Shown one piece after another: positions 35,246 through 43,238 of a DNA stretch of 64,000 nt. How positions within the stretch are numbered: position 1 is the first letter of the stretch; every line of letters begins with the position of its first letter. Source of the stretch: Allomuricauda sp. (GTDB lineage Bacteria > Bacteroidota > Bacteroidia > Flavobacteriales > Flavobacteriaceae); NCBI RefSeq assembly GCF_028280385.1, contig NZ_JANQLX010000015.1:1-64000 (forward strand), read 5' to 3'. The position numbers and the translations under genes were made by a program. Below the pieces are notes generated by a model. It was not told the DNA's origin. It ran no database searches and saw nothing but the letters and a program-made list of their open reading frames with translations.

Positions 35246-36383
35246 ACCAACTTCCAAGCTCCCCAAGGTAGGCACCACCATTTTCACGGTCATCAACCAA
35301 TTGGCACAACAATACAATGCGGTAAACCTATCCCAGGGATTTCCCAATTTCAGTCCGGATCCAGAATTACTTCGCCTCACCCAAAAAGCGTTGGCGGGTA
35401 ATTACAATCAATATGCCCCCATGCAGGGGTCCTTGAAATTGCGGGAAACCATCGCTGAAAAAACAGAATCCCTATATGGTAGGGTGTATCATCCCGAATC
35501 GGAAATCACCATAACGGCGGGTGCTACCCAAGCTATTTTTTCAGCTTTTGGGGCATTTGTGCATCCTGGAGATGAGGTTATTGTATTTAGGCCTGCCTAT
35601 GATTGCTACGTTCCGGCCATTGAGCTTTTTGGTGGGAAAGTGGTGCCACTAGATCTGGTGGGTTCCCATTTTAAGGTGGACTGGGAAGCTCTTAAAGCCG
35701 CCATCAATCCGAAAACAAGGATGGTGGTCATAAATTCCCCACACAATCCAACCGGCACGATTTGGACGGAATCGGACATGCTCCGTCTTCAGGAAATTCT
35801 TCGTGAGACCAACATTATCTTGCTCAGTGATGAGGTATATGAACATATTGTATTTGACGGCCAACCGCATGAGAGCGCTTCCAAGTTTCCAGATTTGGCC
35901 TCCCGAAGCCTTATTTGTTCCTCTTTTGGAAAGACATTTCATATCACGGGATGGAAAATTGGATATTGTGTGGCACCAAAAACATTGATGAAAGAATTTC
36001 ACAAGGTGCACCAATACACCGTTTTTTCGGTGTACCATCCGGCCCAAATTGCCCTTGATGCATACTTGCAACATCCAGAGCATTATACAACACTTGGTAG
36101 CTTCTATCAGAAAAAACGCGATTATTTCCTAGATGCCATTACTGGTTCAAAATTTTTGGCGGTACCATCTTCCGGCACCTACTTTCAGCTCATGGATTAC
36201 AGTGGAATCTCGCATGCATCGGATACTGATTTTGCGGAGTTCTTAATCAAGGAACACCAATTGGCCAGTATTCCTATTTCTGTATTCTGTGGCCCTGGGT
36301 ACGATCAAAAAATCCTTAGGTTTTGTTTTGGGAAAACGGAAGAAGTATTGGAAAAAGCCGCGGAAATCCTGAATGGGATTTAG
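35238..36383 (+). CDS. PLP-dependent aminotransferase, methionine aminotransferase type (YbdL-like)
   Basis: This 381-residue class I/II aminotransferase has the PLP lysine in S-S-F-G-K-T-F-H-I-T-G-W-K (about 234) and the substrate Arg in L-R-F-C-F-G (about 358). N-S-P-H-N-P-T-G-T-I-W (about 165-175) is the usual cofactor segment. S-Q-G-F-P-N-F at the N-terminus and S-S-F-G-K-T-F are typical of YbdL-like methionine aminotransferases and kynurenine aminotransferases; the first is more likely. It overlaps the Vsr-like gene by 8 nt and ends 3 nt before a convergent regulator gene. Confidence 0.9.
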   Translation: MIRPTSKLPKVGTTIFTVINQLAQQYNAVNLSQGFPNFSPDPELLRLTQKALAGNYNQYAPMQGSLKLRETIAEKTESLYGRVYHPESEITITAGATQAIFSAFGAFVHPGDEVIVFRPAYDCYVPAIELFGGKVVPLDLVGSHFKVDWEALKAAINPKTRMVVINSPHNPTGTIWTESDMLRLQEILRETNIILLSDEVYEHIVFDGQPHESASKFPDLASRSLICSSFGKTFHITGWKIGYCVAPKTLMKEFHKVHQYTVFSVYHPAQIALDAYLQHPEHYTTLGSFYQKKRDYFLDAITGSKFLAVPSSGTYFQLMDYSGISHASDTDFAEFLIKEHQLASIPISVFCGPGYDQKILRFCFGKTEEVLEKAAEILNGI

Positions 36384-36386
36384 TGG

Positions 36387-37094
36387 TTACAGCTGCTTTT
36401 TGGCAATCTGGAAGATCTGTAGGATATCCTTTAAAGGAAGTTCAAAATCTTGGTATTCGGGAGATTTGTTCAGATTACTGCAGTGAATGGAATGGGTTTC
36501 ACTGTTGTAATCCATAATCTGTTTGCAAATAATGCGGTCGCTGCAGACTAAAATATAAGGTTTGCCCAAATAGCTTGAATTGGGGGTGGTAATGTCTTTG
36601 GTATCCACTAACACTCCCAGAACAATGGCCTTGTTGGGGACTGATGCTATGCTACCATCGTTCATGGAATCGCCGGTAATCTCAAAGGCCATATGGCGAC
36701 CATCATCCAATGCGTCCAACACAAAACCGGTCTGATAGGCATTTTTGGCCTCAATTTGCGCCTTTACCATGCCTATGTATTCTTTTTGTTGTTCCATATG
36801 GACCAGGTGCGACATGATCAAATATTTTCCATGGTCCAAGGGATAAAATGCACTTCCGTGTTTGGCAAATGGTTTTTTATGGGCATAGGAAGCTTGTGGG
36901 TCATTAAATTCCCTGAAGTACATCTCATCAATGCTCATATCAAAGAAATTGGCAATTTTTGTAAGATTTTTCATAGGAATATTCGCCCCTTTCCGCTCAT
37001 AAAGCTGTATTGTACGTAAACTTACTCCTATTTCCTTTGCAAATTCTGACTGACTTAATCCTTTTTTTCTTCTTAATTGTTTTATTATGAACAT
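36387..37094 (-). CDS. XRE-type regulator with C-terminal S24/LexA-like domain
   Basis: From the ATG at 37094 (M-F-I-I-K-Q-L-R-R-K-K-G) the protein has 235 residues. The N-terminal helix-turn-helix (about 3-60) includes L-S-Q-S-E-F-A-K-E-I-G-V-S-L-R-T-I-Q-L-Y-E. The C-terminal part has I-T-G-D-S-M-N-D-G-S (Ser about 142) and I-I-C-K-Q-I-M (Lys about 190), positions that fit the Ser-Lys pair of the S24 family. I see no Ala-Gly cleavage site, so autocleavage is unproven. Such proteins act as repressors, often of phages, but there are no phage genes nearby. A palindrome lies just upstream. Confidence 0.85.
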   Translation of the reverse strand: MFIIKQLRRKKGLSQSEFAKEIGVSLRTIQLYERKGANIPMKNLTKIANFFDMSIDEMYFREFNDPQASYAHKKPFAKHGSAFYPLDHGKYLIMSHLVHMEQQKEYIGMVKAQIEAKNAYQTGFVLDALDDGRHMAFEITGDSMNDGSIASVPNKAIVLGVLVDTKDITTPNSSYLGKPYILVCSDRIICKQIMDYNSETHSIHCSNLNKSPEYQDFELPLKDILQIFQIAKKQL

Positions 37095-37119
37095 AAATTT
37101 ACTATCTTGTGTAATATTA

Positions 37120-37143
37120 TTGCGCTTAACGCTAAATGCGCAA
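37120..37143. promoter_or_regulatory. Inverted repeat TTGCGC-N12-GCGCAA between divergent regulators
   Basis: TTGCGC (37120-37125) and GCGCAA (37138-37143) are a perfect inverted pair; in the 12-nt centre TTAACG and CTAAAT are half-site-like. It lies 26 nt upstream of the XRE/S24 gene and 90 nt from the divergent small gene. It is a candidate autoregulatory operator. Confidence 0.45.
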
Positions 37144-37232
37144 CCTTCAACCTCACCTCTGTAATTCACTTACGATCAAATATAGAAAAAGGGAATTACT
37201 TCAATAAAACTTGTTTAATAAACTCTAAAACT

Positions 37233-37553
37233 ATGGGTAGTCTCAAGTCATCAGACCTACAGCTAGACAGCGACAAAATGTTTGACCAATCTGAATATGG
37301 CAAACCGATCAGCAAAGAACTTTCAACGATTTTGCGAAGAAACCTGGACAAAAACAATATGGCCGATATTGCTTCCAGCACCAACATGAGTTATTCCACC
37401 GTTAGGGACGTGGTGTACCGGACCAATAGCTTAACGCCTGCCAATGCAGAGGCTCTTTGTCTGTTGGTTCACGCGGCCTATCAAAATTCCATTGGCTATA
37501 AATTACGCTCTGAAGGGGATATGATGTTCTTGGATAGTTTGCTAAACCTTTAG
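37233..37553 (+). CDS. Small helix-turn-helix-like protein
   Basis: The frame opens at 37077 inside the regulator gene, but the realistic ATG is at 37233 (M-G-S-L-K-S-S-D), giving 106 residues. The middle has a helix-turn-helix-like stretch M-A-D-I-A-S-S-T-N-M-S-Y-S-T-V-R-D-V-V (about 42-60). It is acidic at the N-terminus and has no membrane segment. It is divergent from the XRE/S24 gene and could share its operator. Its 3' end overlaps the convergent GNAT gene by 12 nt. Function is unknown. Confidence 0.7.
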   Translation: MGSLKSSDLQLDSDKMFDQSEYGKPISKELSTILRRNLDKNNMADIASSTNMSYSTVRDVVYRTNSLTPANAEALCLLVHAAYQNSIGYKLRSEGDMMFLDSLLNL

Positions 37554-38072
37554 TCTAAGCAGCCAATCCGTTTGTTTGTCCCCACCAATAAAATAGGGAT
37601 GGGTGCCAAATTTTGTAAACCCATATCTCAGGTAAAACCTTATGGCCTTTGGATTGTGCTCCCAAACACCTAGCCAAACATAATCCAAAGCGTCATTTTT
37701 GGCTATGGCAATAACCTGCTCCAAAATCCAGGCACCTATTCCCAACCCCTGCTTGTTGGGCAATACATAAATGCGCTCCAGCTCCAGGGAAACACGGTCC
37801 TTAATATCGGATTGTGCCTTGCCCGTGTTCAATTTAAAATACCCTACCAGGTCCATGTCCTCATATACGAAATAGAAGCGGGTGCCTTTGGTGTCCAATT
37901 CTTGGCGAAGTTGCTCCGGGCTGAACGCGGATCCGATATAATCCACAAAGTCGTTAGGGTCGTTATCCTTTTCAAATGCAGCAATAAAGGTTTCCTTGGA
38001 AATATTGACCAACATGTCCAGGTCGGCCAGTGTACAAAGACGGTAATAGCGTTCGTTTGAAACTGGTTTCAT
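37542..38072 (-). CDS. GNAT family N-acetyltransferase
   Basis: This 176-residue protein has the GNAT core: V-S-L-E-L-E-R-I-Y-V-L-P (beta 4), the acetyl-CoA loop N-K-Q-G-L-G-I-G-A-W-I-L-E (about 105-117) and V-W-L-G-V-W-E-H-N-P-K-A-I-R-F-Y (about 130-145). The substrate is unknown; small amines or protein N-termini are possible. It is convergent with the small HTH gene and lies alone on the minus strand downstream of the sco transcript terminator. Confidence 0.9.
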   Translation of the reverse strand: MKPVSNERYYRLCTLADLDMLVNISKETFIAAFEKDNDPNDFVDYIGSAFSPEQLRQELDTKGTRFYFVYEDMDLVGYFKLNTGKAQSDIKDRVSLELERIYVLPNKQGLGIGAWILEQVIAIAKNDALDYVWLGVWEHNPKAIRFYLRYGFTKFGTHPYFIGGDKQTDWLLRLKV

Positions 38073-38090
38073 TCCCTCAAGTTATGGAAT

Positions 38091-38120
38091 AAAAAAAGAG
38101 CCTAACAAATTGTTGGCCCT
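38091..38120 (-). terminator. Terminator of the sco transcript
   Basis: On the minus strand GGGCC-AACAA and TTGTT-A-GGCTC pair into a stem with a one-base bulge, followed by seven T (38097-38091). It lies after scoB and the 35-residue ORF and before the GNAT gene. Confidence 0.6.
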
Positions 38121-38146
38121 TATATTTTTTCATTCTTTATGAATGT

Positions 38147-38254
38147 TTAAAGCATAAATAGCTTTTTGATCAATTGCATAAATCCAGTGAAAAAATCGTT
38201 TCTGTAAACTTGAACATTGTCCTCTACCGAGGAGTGGGTAAATTTGGGTGCCAT
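38147..38254 (-). CDS. Possible 35-residue ORF at the end of the sco transcript
   Basis: The frame M-A-P-K-F-T-H-S-S-V-E-D-N-V to L-I-K-K-L-F-M-L-stop lies between scoB and its terminator. It is the only candidate gene in the 312-nt gap 38073-38384. It has an amphipathic C-terminal end (F-F-T-G-F-M-Q-L-I-K-K-L-F). There is no clear ribosome-binding site and no known family. Confidence 0.35.
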   Translation of the reverse strand: MAPKFTHSSVEDNVQVYRNDFFTGFMQLIKKLFML

Positions 38255-38384
38255 GGTGTTGATTTTAATGGAGTTAATTTGGGAAAAATATTCTAATAAA
38301 CCAAAATACCATCAAAGTTTTAAGAAATAAAAATAATTGTTGTGAAAATGGCCGGGATTGTGGTCAAAAAAGGCGTTGAAAAGG

Positions 38385-39038
38385 TCAGATGACCATCTCT
38401 GGAACCGCGTCAGGAACGGTCAAATTCCCTTCGGTTGCCTCCTTTATTTGTGCTACGGAAACCCCGGGCGCCCTTTCCAAGAGTTTAAACCCATTATCCG
38501 TTACTTCCAGAACAGCCAAATTGGTCACGATTTTTTTGACGCAGCCCACCCCGGTCAAGGGTAGTGTGCATTTTTTCAGCAGTTTGGACTTTCCTGCCTT
38601 GTTGGTGTGCATCATGGCCACAATAATATTCTCTGCAGAGGCCACCAGGTCCATAGCGCCTCCCATCCCCTTTACCATTTTACCGGGAATTTTCCAGTTG
38701 GCAATGTCCCCGTTTTCCGCCACTTCCATTGCACCCAAAATGGTAAGGTCCACATGCTGGCCCCTGATCATTCCAAAACTCAATGCCGAATCGAAGAAGG
38801 AAGCTCCTGGCAAAGTGGTAATGGTCTGTTTTCCCGCATTGATGATATCGGCATCTTCTTCTCCTTCAAAAGGGAAAGGCCCCATGCCCAAAACACCATT
38901 TTCACTTTGGAACTCCACGCTGATATCTTCGCGGACAAAATTGGCCACCAACGTGGGTATTCCAATACCAAGGTTTACGTAATATCCGTCCTTTACCTCT
39001 TTTGCAATGCGTTTTGCTATTCCGTTTTTATCCAACAT
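38385..39038 (-). CDS. scoB: 3-oxoacid CoA-transferase subunit B
   Basis: This 217-residue beta subunit transfers CoA between succinyl-CoA and acetoacetate or a related acid. The catalytic Glu is in Q-S-E-N-G-V-L-G-M-G-P (about 46), and the family motif G-G-A-M-D-L-V (about 126-132) is present. An fhb gene with 8-bp repeats separates it from scoA. It starts 9 nt after the end of these repeats, which therefore lie in the position of its ribosome-binding region. Confidence 0.94.
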   Translation of the reverse strand: MLDKNGIAKRIAKEVKDGYYVNLGIGIPTLVANFVREDISVEFQSENGVLGMGPFPFEGEEDADIINAGKQTITTLPGASFFDSALSFGMIRGQHVDLTILGAMEVAENGDIANWKIPGKMVKGMGGAMDLVASAENIIVAMMHTNKAGKSKLLKKCTLPLTGVGCVKKIVTNLAVLEVTDNGFKLLERAPGVSVAQIKEATEGNLTVPDAVPEMVI

Positions 39039-39047
39039 GTTTAATAT

Positions 39048-39079
39048 GCTAATTTTTCAACTTGGCAATGTGCCAATTC
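39048..39079. repeat. 8-bp period repeats at the scoB side of the fourth fhb cassette
   Basis: Four octads on the plus strand (GCTAATTT, TTCAACTT, GGCAATGT, GCCAATTC) lie between the fhb stop codon and scoB. They contain GCTAAT and CAATGTG, which occur in inverted orientation in the array at 39443-39490. Confidence 0.6.
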
Positions 39080-39080
39080 T

Positions 39081-39431
39081 CTACTTTTTTGAATTTCTTT
39101 TACTTGTACTTACAATTTTGCCTAAAATCAATCCCAATTCCTTGGTCATTGGACCCAGTTTGGACTTTGATGGATACGTAGGGGCCTTTTCACAAAGTTC
39201 CAACCAGTATTTGGTTTCTTCCAACTCCTTGGCTGCAATTTTTAGTTTATGGATGAAGTCAGCCCTGCTTTCTGCATGTTGCGCTTCTCGAATATTTGCC
39301 CCAACACTTGTTCCCGACCTTAATAGTTGCTTGCCCACAACAAATTTCTTTTTTGCTTCAAGCACTTCGCAAAATGAAATTATCTCCAAAGCCAATTCCG
39401 TAGATTTTACCACAACGACGTTCTCCTTCAT
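39081..39431 (-). CDS. Four-helix-bundle protein (23S rRNA intervening-sequence family), copy 4
   Basis: The ATG at 39431 gives M-K-E-N-V-V-V-V-K-S, the usual start of this subgroup; a GTG 6 nt upstream is less likely. The 116 residues include R-S-G-T-S-V-G-A-N-I-R-E-A (about 38-50) and A-A-K-E-L-E-E-T-K-Y-W-L (about 67-78), which mark the TIGR02436-type family. It is the most divergent of the four copies. It separates scoA from scoB on the same strand, with 8-bp period repeats on both sides. Confidence 0.85.
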   Translation of the reverse strand: MKENVVVVKSTELALEIISFCEVLEAKKKFVVGKQLLRSGTSVGANIREAQHAESRADFIHKLKIAAKELEETKYWLELCEKAPTYPSKSKLGPMTKELGLILGKIVSTSKRNSKK

Positions 39432-39442
39432 TCCCACAAACT

Positions 39443-39490
39443 CATTAGGCCATTTTTACATTAGCTCATTTTCAAATTTCCACATTGGGG
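39443..39490. repeat. Six 8-bp units at the scoA side of the fourth fhb cassette
   Basis: Six octads in a row read CATTAGGC, CATTTTTA, CATTAGCT, CATTTTCA, AATTTCCA, CATTGGGG on the plus strand. All but one start CATT. They fill the gap between the scoA stop codon and the fhb start. Confidence 0.75.
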
Positions 39491-39492
39491 AA

Positions 39493-40194
39493 TCAATTAA
39501 TTGCCCGAACAGTTCTCTGCTCAATCCTCTTTTCGTAATGTGCCCCTTGGAATATACGTTGAACAAATATCCCTGGGATATGGATTTCATTGGGGTCCAA
39601 ACTCCCGGCCGGAACCAACTCCTCCACCTCGGCCACCGTAATTTTTGCCGCCCCACACATACATGGATTAAAGTTTCTGGCGGTACCTTTAAATATCAGG
39701 TTGCCCGCTTCATCTCCCTTCCAGGCCTTCACAAATGAAAAATCTGCCTTGTACGCAGGCTCCAAAACATACATCTTACCGTCAAACTCACGGGTTTCTT
39801 TTCCTTCGGCCACTTCGGTTCCATATCCTGCCGGGGTATAAAATGCTGGAAAACCAGCTTGGGCCGCCCTACATTTTTCCGCCAATGTTCCTTGGGGGGT
39901 CAGTTCCACTTCCAGTTCCCCACTCAACATCTGACGTTCAAATTCGTCGTTCTCCCCCACATAGGAGGAAATCATTTTTTTAATTTGGTGTTGCTGCAAC
40001 AAAAGTCCCAGTCCAAAATCATCCACACCGGCATTATTGGAGATACAGGTAATGTCCTTTATCCCCAGTTTAACGAGCTCCGCTATGGCATTCTCTGGTA
40101 TACCGCATAGCCCGAAACCGCCCAGCATAAAGGTCATCCCATCTTTAACCCCTGCCAAGGCTTCCTGTACATTGGAAACTGTTTTTTTGATCAT
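39493..40194 (-). CDS. scoA: 3-oxoacid CoA-transferase subunit A
   Basis: The ATG at 40194 (M-I-K-K-T-V-S-N) gives 233 residues. The CoA-binding [11 protein letters not shown] (about 23-33) and the S-N-N-A-G (about 53-57) are the subunit A signature. It forms the enzyme with scoB, used in ketone-body or branched-chain acid degradation. The gene is the first of the unit; its stop codon lies 2 nt from the border repeat of the fhb cassette. Confidence 0.94.
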   Translation of the reverse strand: MIKKTVSNVQEALAGVKDGMTFMLGGFGLCGIPENAIAELVKLGIKDITCISNNAGVDDFGLGLLLQQHQIKKMISSYVGENDEFERQMLSGELEVELTPQGTLAEKCRAAQAGFPAFYTPAGYGTEVAEGKETREFDGKMYVLEPAYKADFSFVKAWKGDEAGNLIFKGTARNFNPCMCGAAKITVAEVEELVPAGSLDPNEIHIPGIFVQRIFQGAHYEKRIEQRTVRAIN

Positions 40195-40354
40195 TCGGTC
40201 TTTATTTTGAGATCGTTTGAAATTACAACAATTAAAGATTTCCTGAAACCGTTTTGCAACCAAAAGCAAGGTTTGATTTCATGCCGAATGGGAATTCTAT
40301 TTGTATGTTCTTTGGACTAAACCCATTGGGAATACCAAAAAAATTTCGCTTTAA

Positions 40355-40390
40355 ATAAAAAGCCCCAAGAAACATTTTGTTTCCCAGGGC
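40355..40390 (-). terminator. Terminator of the PBP1A operon
   Basis: On the minus strand GCCC and GGGC plus AAACA and TGTTT pair with a small internal loop between them, followed by TTTTTATTT. It lies 27 nt after the PBP1A stop codon. Confidence 0.6.
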
Positions 40391-40416
40391 CATTCACAAA
40401 AAATCTTATTGTTGGA

Positions 40417-42747
40417 TTAAAAACTTAGGTCATCTTCAAGATCGTCCTCAATATCCGTTTCTTCTTTTAGTTTTTCCAGCACCTTGGTACAATCCACATT
40501 AATGGACAATTCCTCGGGTTCCTCAAAGGCTTCTACAGAAACGTCCAATTCTTCATTTTCATAGTTCTTTTTCATGTACAAGGCCCAAATGGGCAAGGCC
40601 ATGGATGCACCCTGGCCATATACTAGACTTTTAAAGTGAATGGACCTGTCATCGCCACCAACCCAAACTCCCGTGACCAAATTGGGCACCATCCCCATAA
40701 ACCATCCATCACTTTGGTTTTGGGTGGTTCCGGTCTTACCGGCAATAGGGTTGGAAAGCTCGTATGGATATCCGGTAATGATGTCTTTGTACACCGCTTG
40801 TTCTTTAGCAAAAGTGTGTCGCAATCTGGTTCCTGAACCACCTTGGGTCACGCCTTCCATCAGATTTACCATGGCATAGGCCACATCCTTGCTGAGCACA
40901 TCTTTGGTCTCGGGAACATATTCGTAGAGCACGGTGCCATTTTTGTCCTCAATCCGCGTGAACATTACTGGCTTCACATATACGCCCTGGTTGGCAAAGG
41001 TACCATAGGCCCCTACCATTTCATATACATTGAAATCGTGGGTTCCCAGTGCTATGGATGGTACTTCCGGAATATCGTCCCTTAACCCCATTCCTTTGGC
41101 AATATTTACCACTGAGCCCGGACCTACCTGATCAATCAATTGGGCCGTAACGGTGTTTACGGAGTTGGCCAATGCATTTTTCAAGGTCAGGTTCTTTCCG
41201 GAATATTTTCCATCGGAATTCTTGGGGCACCAGGCCTCCATATTTCCGTGTTTTAACGGCTCTATACAATATTGGTTGTCTGGTAACGAATCGCAGGGCG
41301 AATACCGCAATTGATCAATGGCAGCAGCATAGACAAAAGGCTTAAAAGTAGATCCTGCCTGCCTTGCGCCTTGAATCACATTGTCGTATTGAAAGTGTTT
41401 GTAGTCCACTCCACCTACCCAAGCTTTTACATGGCCGGTTTGTGGTTCCATGGACATCATGGCCGTCCTAAGGAAAGTTTTGTAATAGCGAATGGAATCC
41501 AAAGGTGTCATGATGGTGTCTTTTTCATAGGAATCACTATTCCAATCAAAGACGGTCATTTCTGTTTTTTCGTGGAAGGATTTTTTAATTTCCTCCTCGC
41601 TCTTTCCTTTTCTGGACATGCTCCTCCAACGAGCGGAACGTTTCATGGCACTCCTCATGATGGTATCAATGGCCCCATTGGTAATGTCCAAAAAAGGTGC
41701 GATTGGATTTCGCTTAGGGGTGTTTTGATGGAAAAATTCCGCCTGAAGGTTTTTCATGTGTTCCTCCACGGCTTCCTCCGCATTCTTCTGCATCCGCGAA
41801 TCGATGGTAGTGTAGATTTTTAATCCATCCAGATATATGTTGTACTTCTCTCCATTTGGTTTTGGATTGTTCTTTACCCATCCGTTGAGCCATTTCTGGG
41901 CATACATCCTGAAATAGGTGGCCAGCCCTTCCCGATGCGATTCCGGGCTAAAATTGATGTCCATCTCCAGATTTTGAAGAGAGTCTTTTTCAGCACTGGT
42001 GATATAATCATACTTTGCCATTTGGGCCAGCACCACGTTTCTACGGTTCAAGACCATTTCCGGTCGTCTGATAGGATTGTAAAGTGAAGAGTTTTTCAGC
42101 ATACCCACCAGAACCGCGGACTCTTCTGTTTTGAGCTCAGTCGGTTCCTTTCCAAAATAGATTCGGGCTGCTGAGCGGATTCCATCGGCAGCATATCCAA
42201 AATCATAGATGTTCAAATACATGGCAACTATTTCCTGTTTGGTATAATTGCGTTCCAATCTTGTAGAAATAACCCACTCCTTTATTTTTTGAAAAAGGGC
42301 ATTGGTTGTGCTACGCTTGTCCCTCACCCCAATAAAAAGTTGTCTTGCCAATTGCTGCGAAATTGTACTTGCGCCACCTTTTTTTCCTAAATAAGCGAAG
42401 GCTCTTATTGTACCACGCGCATCAATACCTGCATGATCGTAATAACGCGCATCTTCTGTGGCTACCAGGGCATCCACCAAATTCTTCGGTAGTTCTTCAA
42501 ACGCAACTGGTGTCCGGTTGTCATCCAGGTATAATTTTCCCAAGGTTTCGCCGTCCGAGGAAATAATCTCGGTAGCCAAATTAGTGTCTGGGTTTTCCAA
42601 GTGCTCAAAGGTGGGCATCTCCCCAAAAGCGCCCCAAGATGCCAATAAAAAAATCATTGCGGCTGAGAGAATCCCAACTCCAAAAAGAATCCAAAACCAT
42701 TTAATAAAGGGAAAGAAGCTTTTTTGTTTCTGTTTTGTCTTTGCCAT
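40417..42747 (-). CDS. Bifunctional penicillin-binding protein 1A
   Basis: This 776-residue class A PBP polymerises and cross-links peptidoglycan. It has one membrane anchor (about 12-34), a GT51 glycosyltransferase domain (E-D-A-R-Y-Y-D-H about 98-105; G-A-S-T-I-S-Q-Q-L-A-R about 118-128) and a transpeptidase domain with S-T-F-K (about 463), S-V-N and K-T-G-T (about 673). The acidic C-terminus is low in complexity. It begins 2 nt after gldH, so it is translated in the same operon as a gliding gene. Confidence 0.95.
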   Translation of the reverse strand: MAKTKQKQKSFFPFIKWFWILFGVGILSAAMIFLLASWGAFGEMPTFEHLENPDTNLATEIISSDGETLGKLYLDDNRTPVAFEELPKNLVDALVATEDARYYDHAGIDARGTIRAFAYLGKKGGASTISQQLARQLFIGVRDKRSTTNALFQKIKEWVISTRLERNYTKQEIVAMYLNIYDFGYAADGIRSAARIYFGKEPTELKTEESAVLVGMLKNSSLYNPIRRPEMVLNRRNVVLAQMAKYDYITSAEKDSLQNLEMDINFSPESHREGLATYFRMYAQKWLNGWVKNNPKPNGEKYNIYLDGLKIYTTIDSRMQKNAEEAVEEHMKNLQAEFFHQNTPKRNPIAPFLDITNGAIDTIMRSAMKRSARWRSMSRKGKSEEEIKKSFHEKTEMTVFDWNSDSYEKDTIMTPLDSIRYYKTFLRTAMMSMEPQTGHVKAWVGGVDYKHFQYDNVIQGARQAGSTFKPFVYAAAIDQLRYSPCDSLPDNQYCIEPLKHGNMEAWCPKNSDGKYSGKNLTLKNALANSVNTVTAQLIDQVGPGSVVNIAKGMGLRDDIPEVPSIALGTHDFNVYEMVGAYGTFANQGVYVKPVMFTRIEDKNGTVLYEYVPETKDVLSKDVAYAMVNLMEGVTQGGSGTRLRHTFAKEQAVYKDIITGYPYELSNPIAGKTGTTQNQSDGWFMGMVPNLVTGVWVGGDDRSIHFKSLVYGQGASMALPIWALYMKKNYENEELDVSVEAFEEPEELSINVDCTKVLEKLKEETDIEDDLEDDLSF

Positions 42748-42749
42748 TG

Positions 42750-43238
42750 CTATGGGGTACTTTTTTCAATTTCCAAACCTACATCGGTTATGCCTTCCAA
42801 AATGTGGAGACCGTTTACCTCCCCATTTTTTCGCATGGCGTGTGTCACGCTCAACTTATATACGCCAGATTCTGGAAAAACGATGTTTTCCTTGTACCAA
42901 AGCTTGTTTTCCTTAATACTCCCAAAACCTTTGCCCAACCATTCACCGGTAGGTTCGGCCATTTTGTATTCCAAGGTGTCCCTTTGGGTTTCGCCATTGG
43001 GAAACTCCAGTTCCGTGATCAAAAAGAGATTGGCAAAGGGAAACGAATTGTCGTTTCTCACATTGATGAACATATGGTGGGTCTGCAAGGAATCCGGTTG
43101 GGAAAACTCAAATTCCATCGTCTTGTCCATTTCCCAATTCCCATTACCTACTGACTCAAACTTTGAAAAAACAAGGTCGCTGTTACACGAGACCAGGCTT
43201 ATGAAGAAAACCAAGGCATAGCAAATTTTATTGTGCAT
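42750..43238 (-). CDS. gldH: Gliding motility lipoprotein GldH
   Basis: From the ATG at 43238 the product has 162 residues, with an SPII signal peptide (lipobox F-I-S-L-V-S-C). It is recognised as GldH by its overall sequence, including the beta-rich stretch with V-R-N-D-N-S-F-P-F-A-N-L-F and the S-G-V-Y-K-L-S segment. GldH is an outer-envelope lipoprotein needed for gliding and T9SS function in Flavobacterium. It overlaps the upstream ricT-like gene by 11 nt and is followed 2 nt later by PBP1A. Confidence 0.88.
   Translation of the reverse strand: MHNKICYALVFFISLVSCNSDLVFSKFESVGNGNWEMDKTMEFEFSQPDSLQTHHMFINVRNDNSFPFANLFLITELEFPNGETQRDTLEYKMAEPTGEWLGKGFGSIKENKLWYKENIVFPESGVYKLSVTHAMRKNGEVNGLHILEGITDVGLEIEKSTP

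Noticed and set aside
36387-37553. Prophage remnant around the S24-type regulator
   Set aside because: No integrase, structural or replication phage genes flank it; neighbours are an aminotransferase and a GNAT protein.
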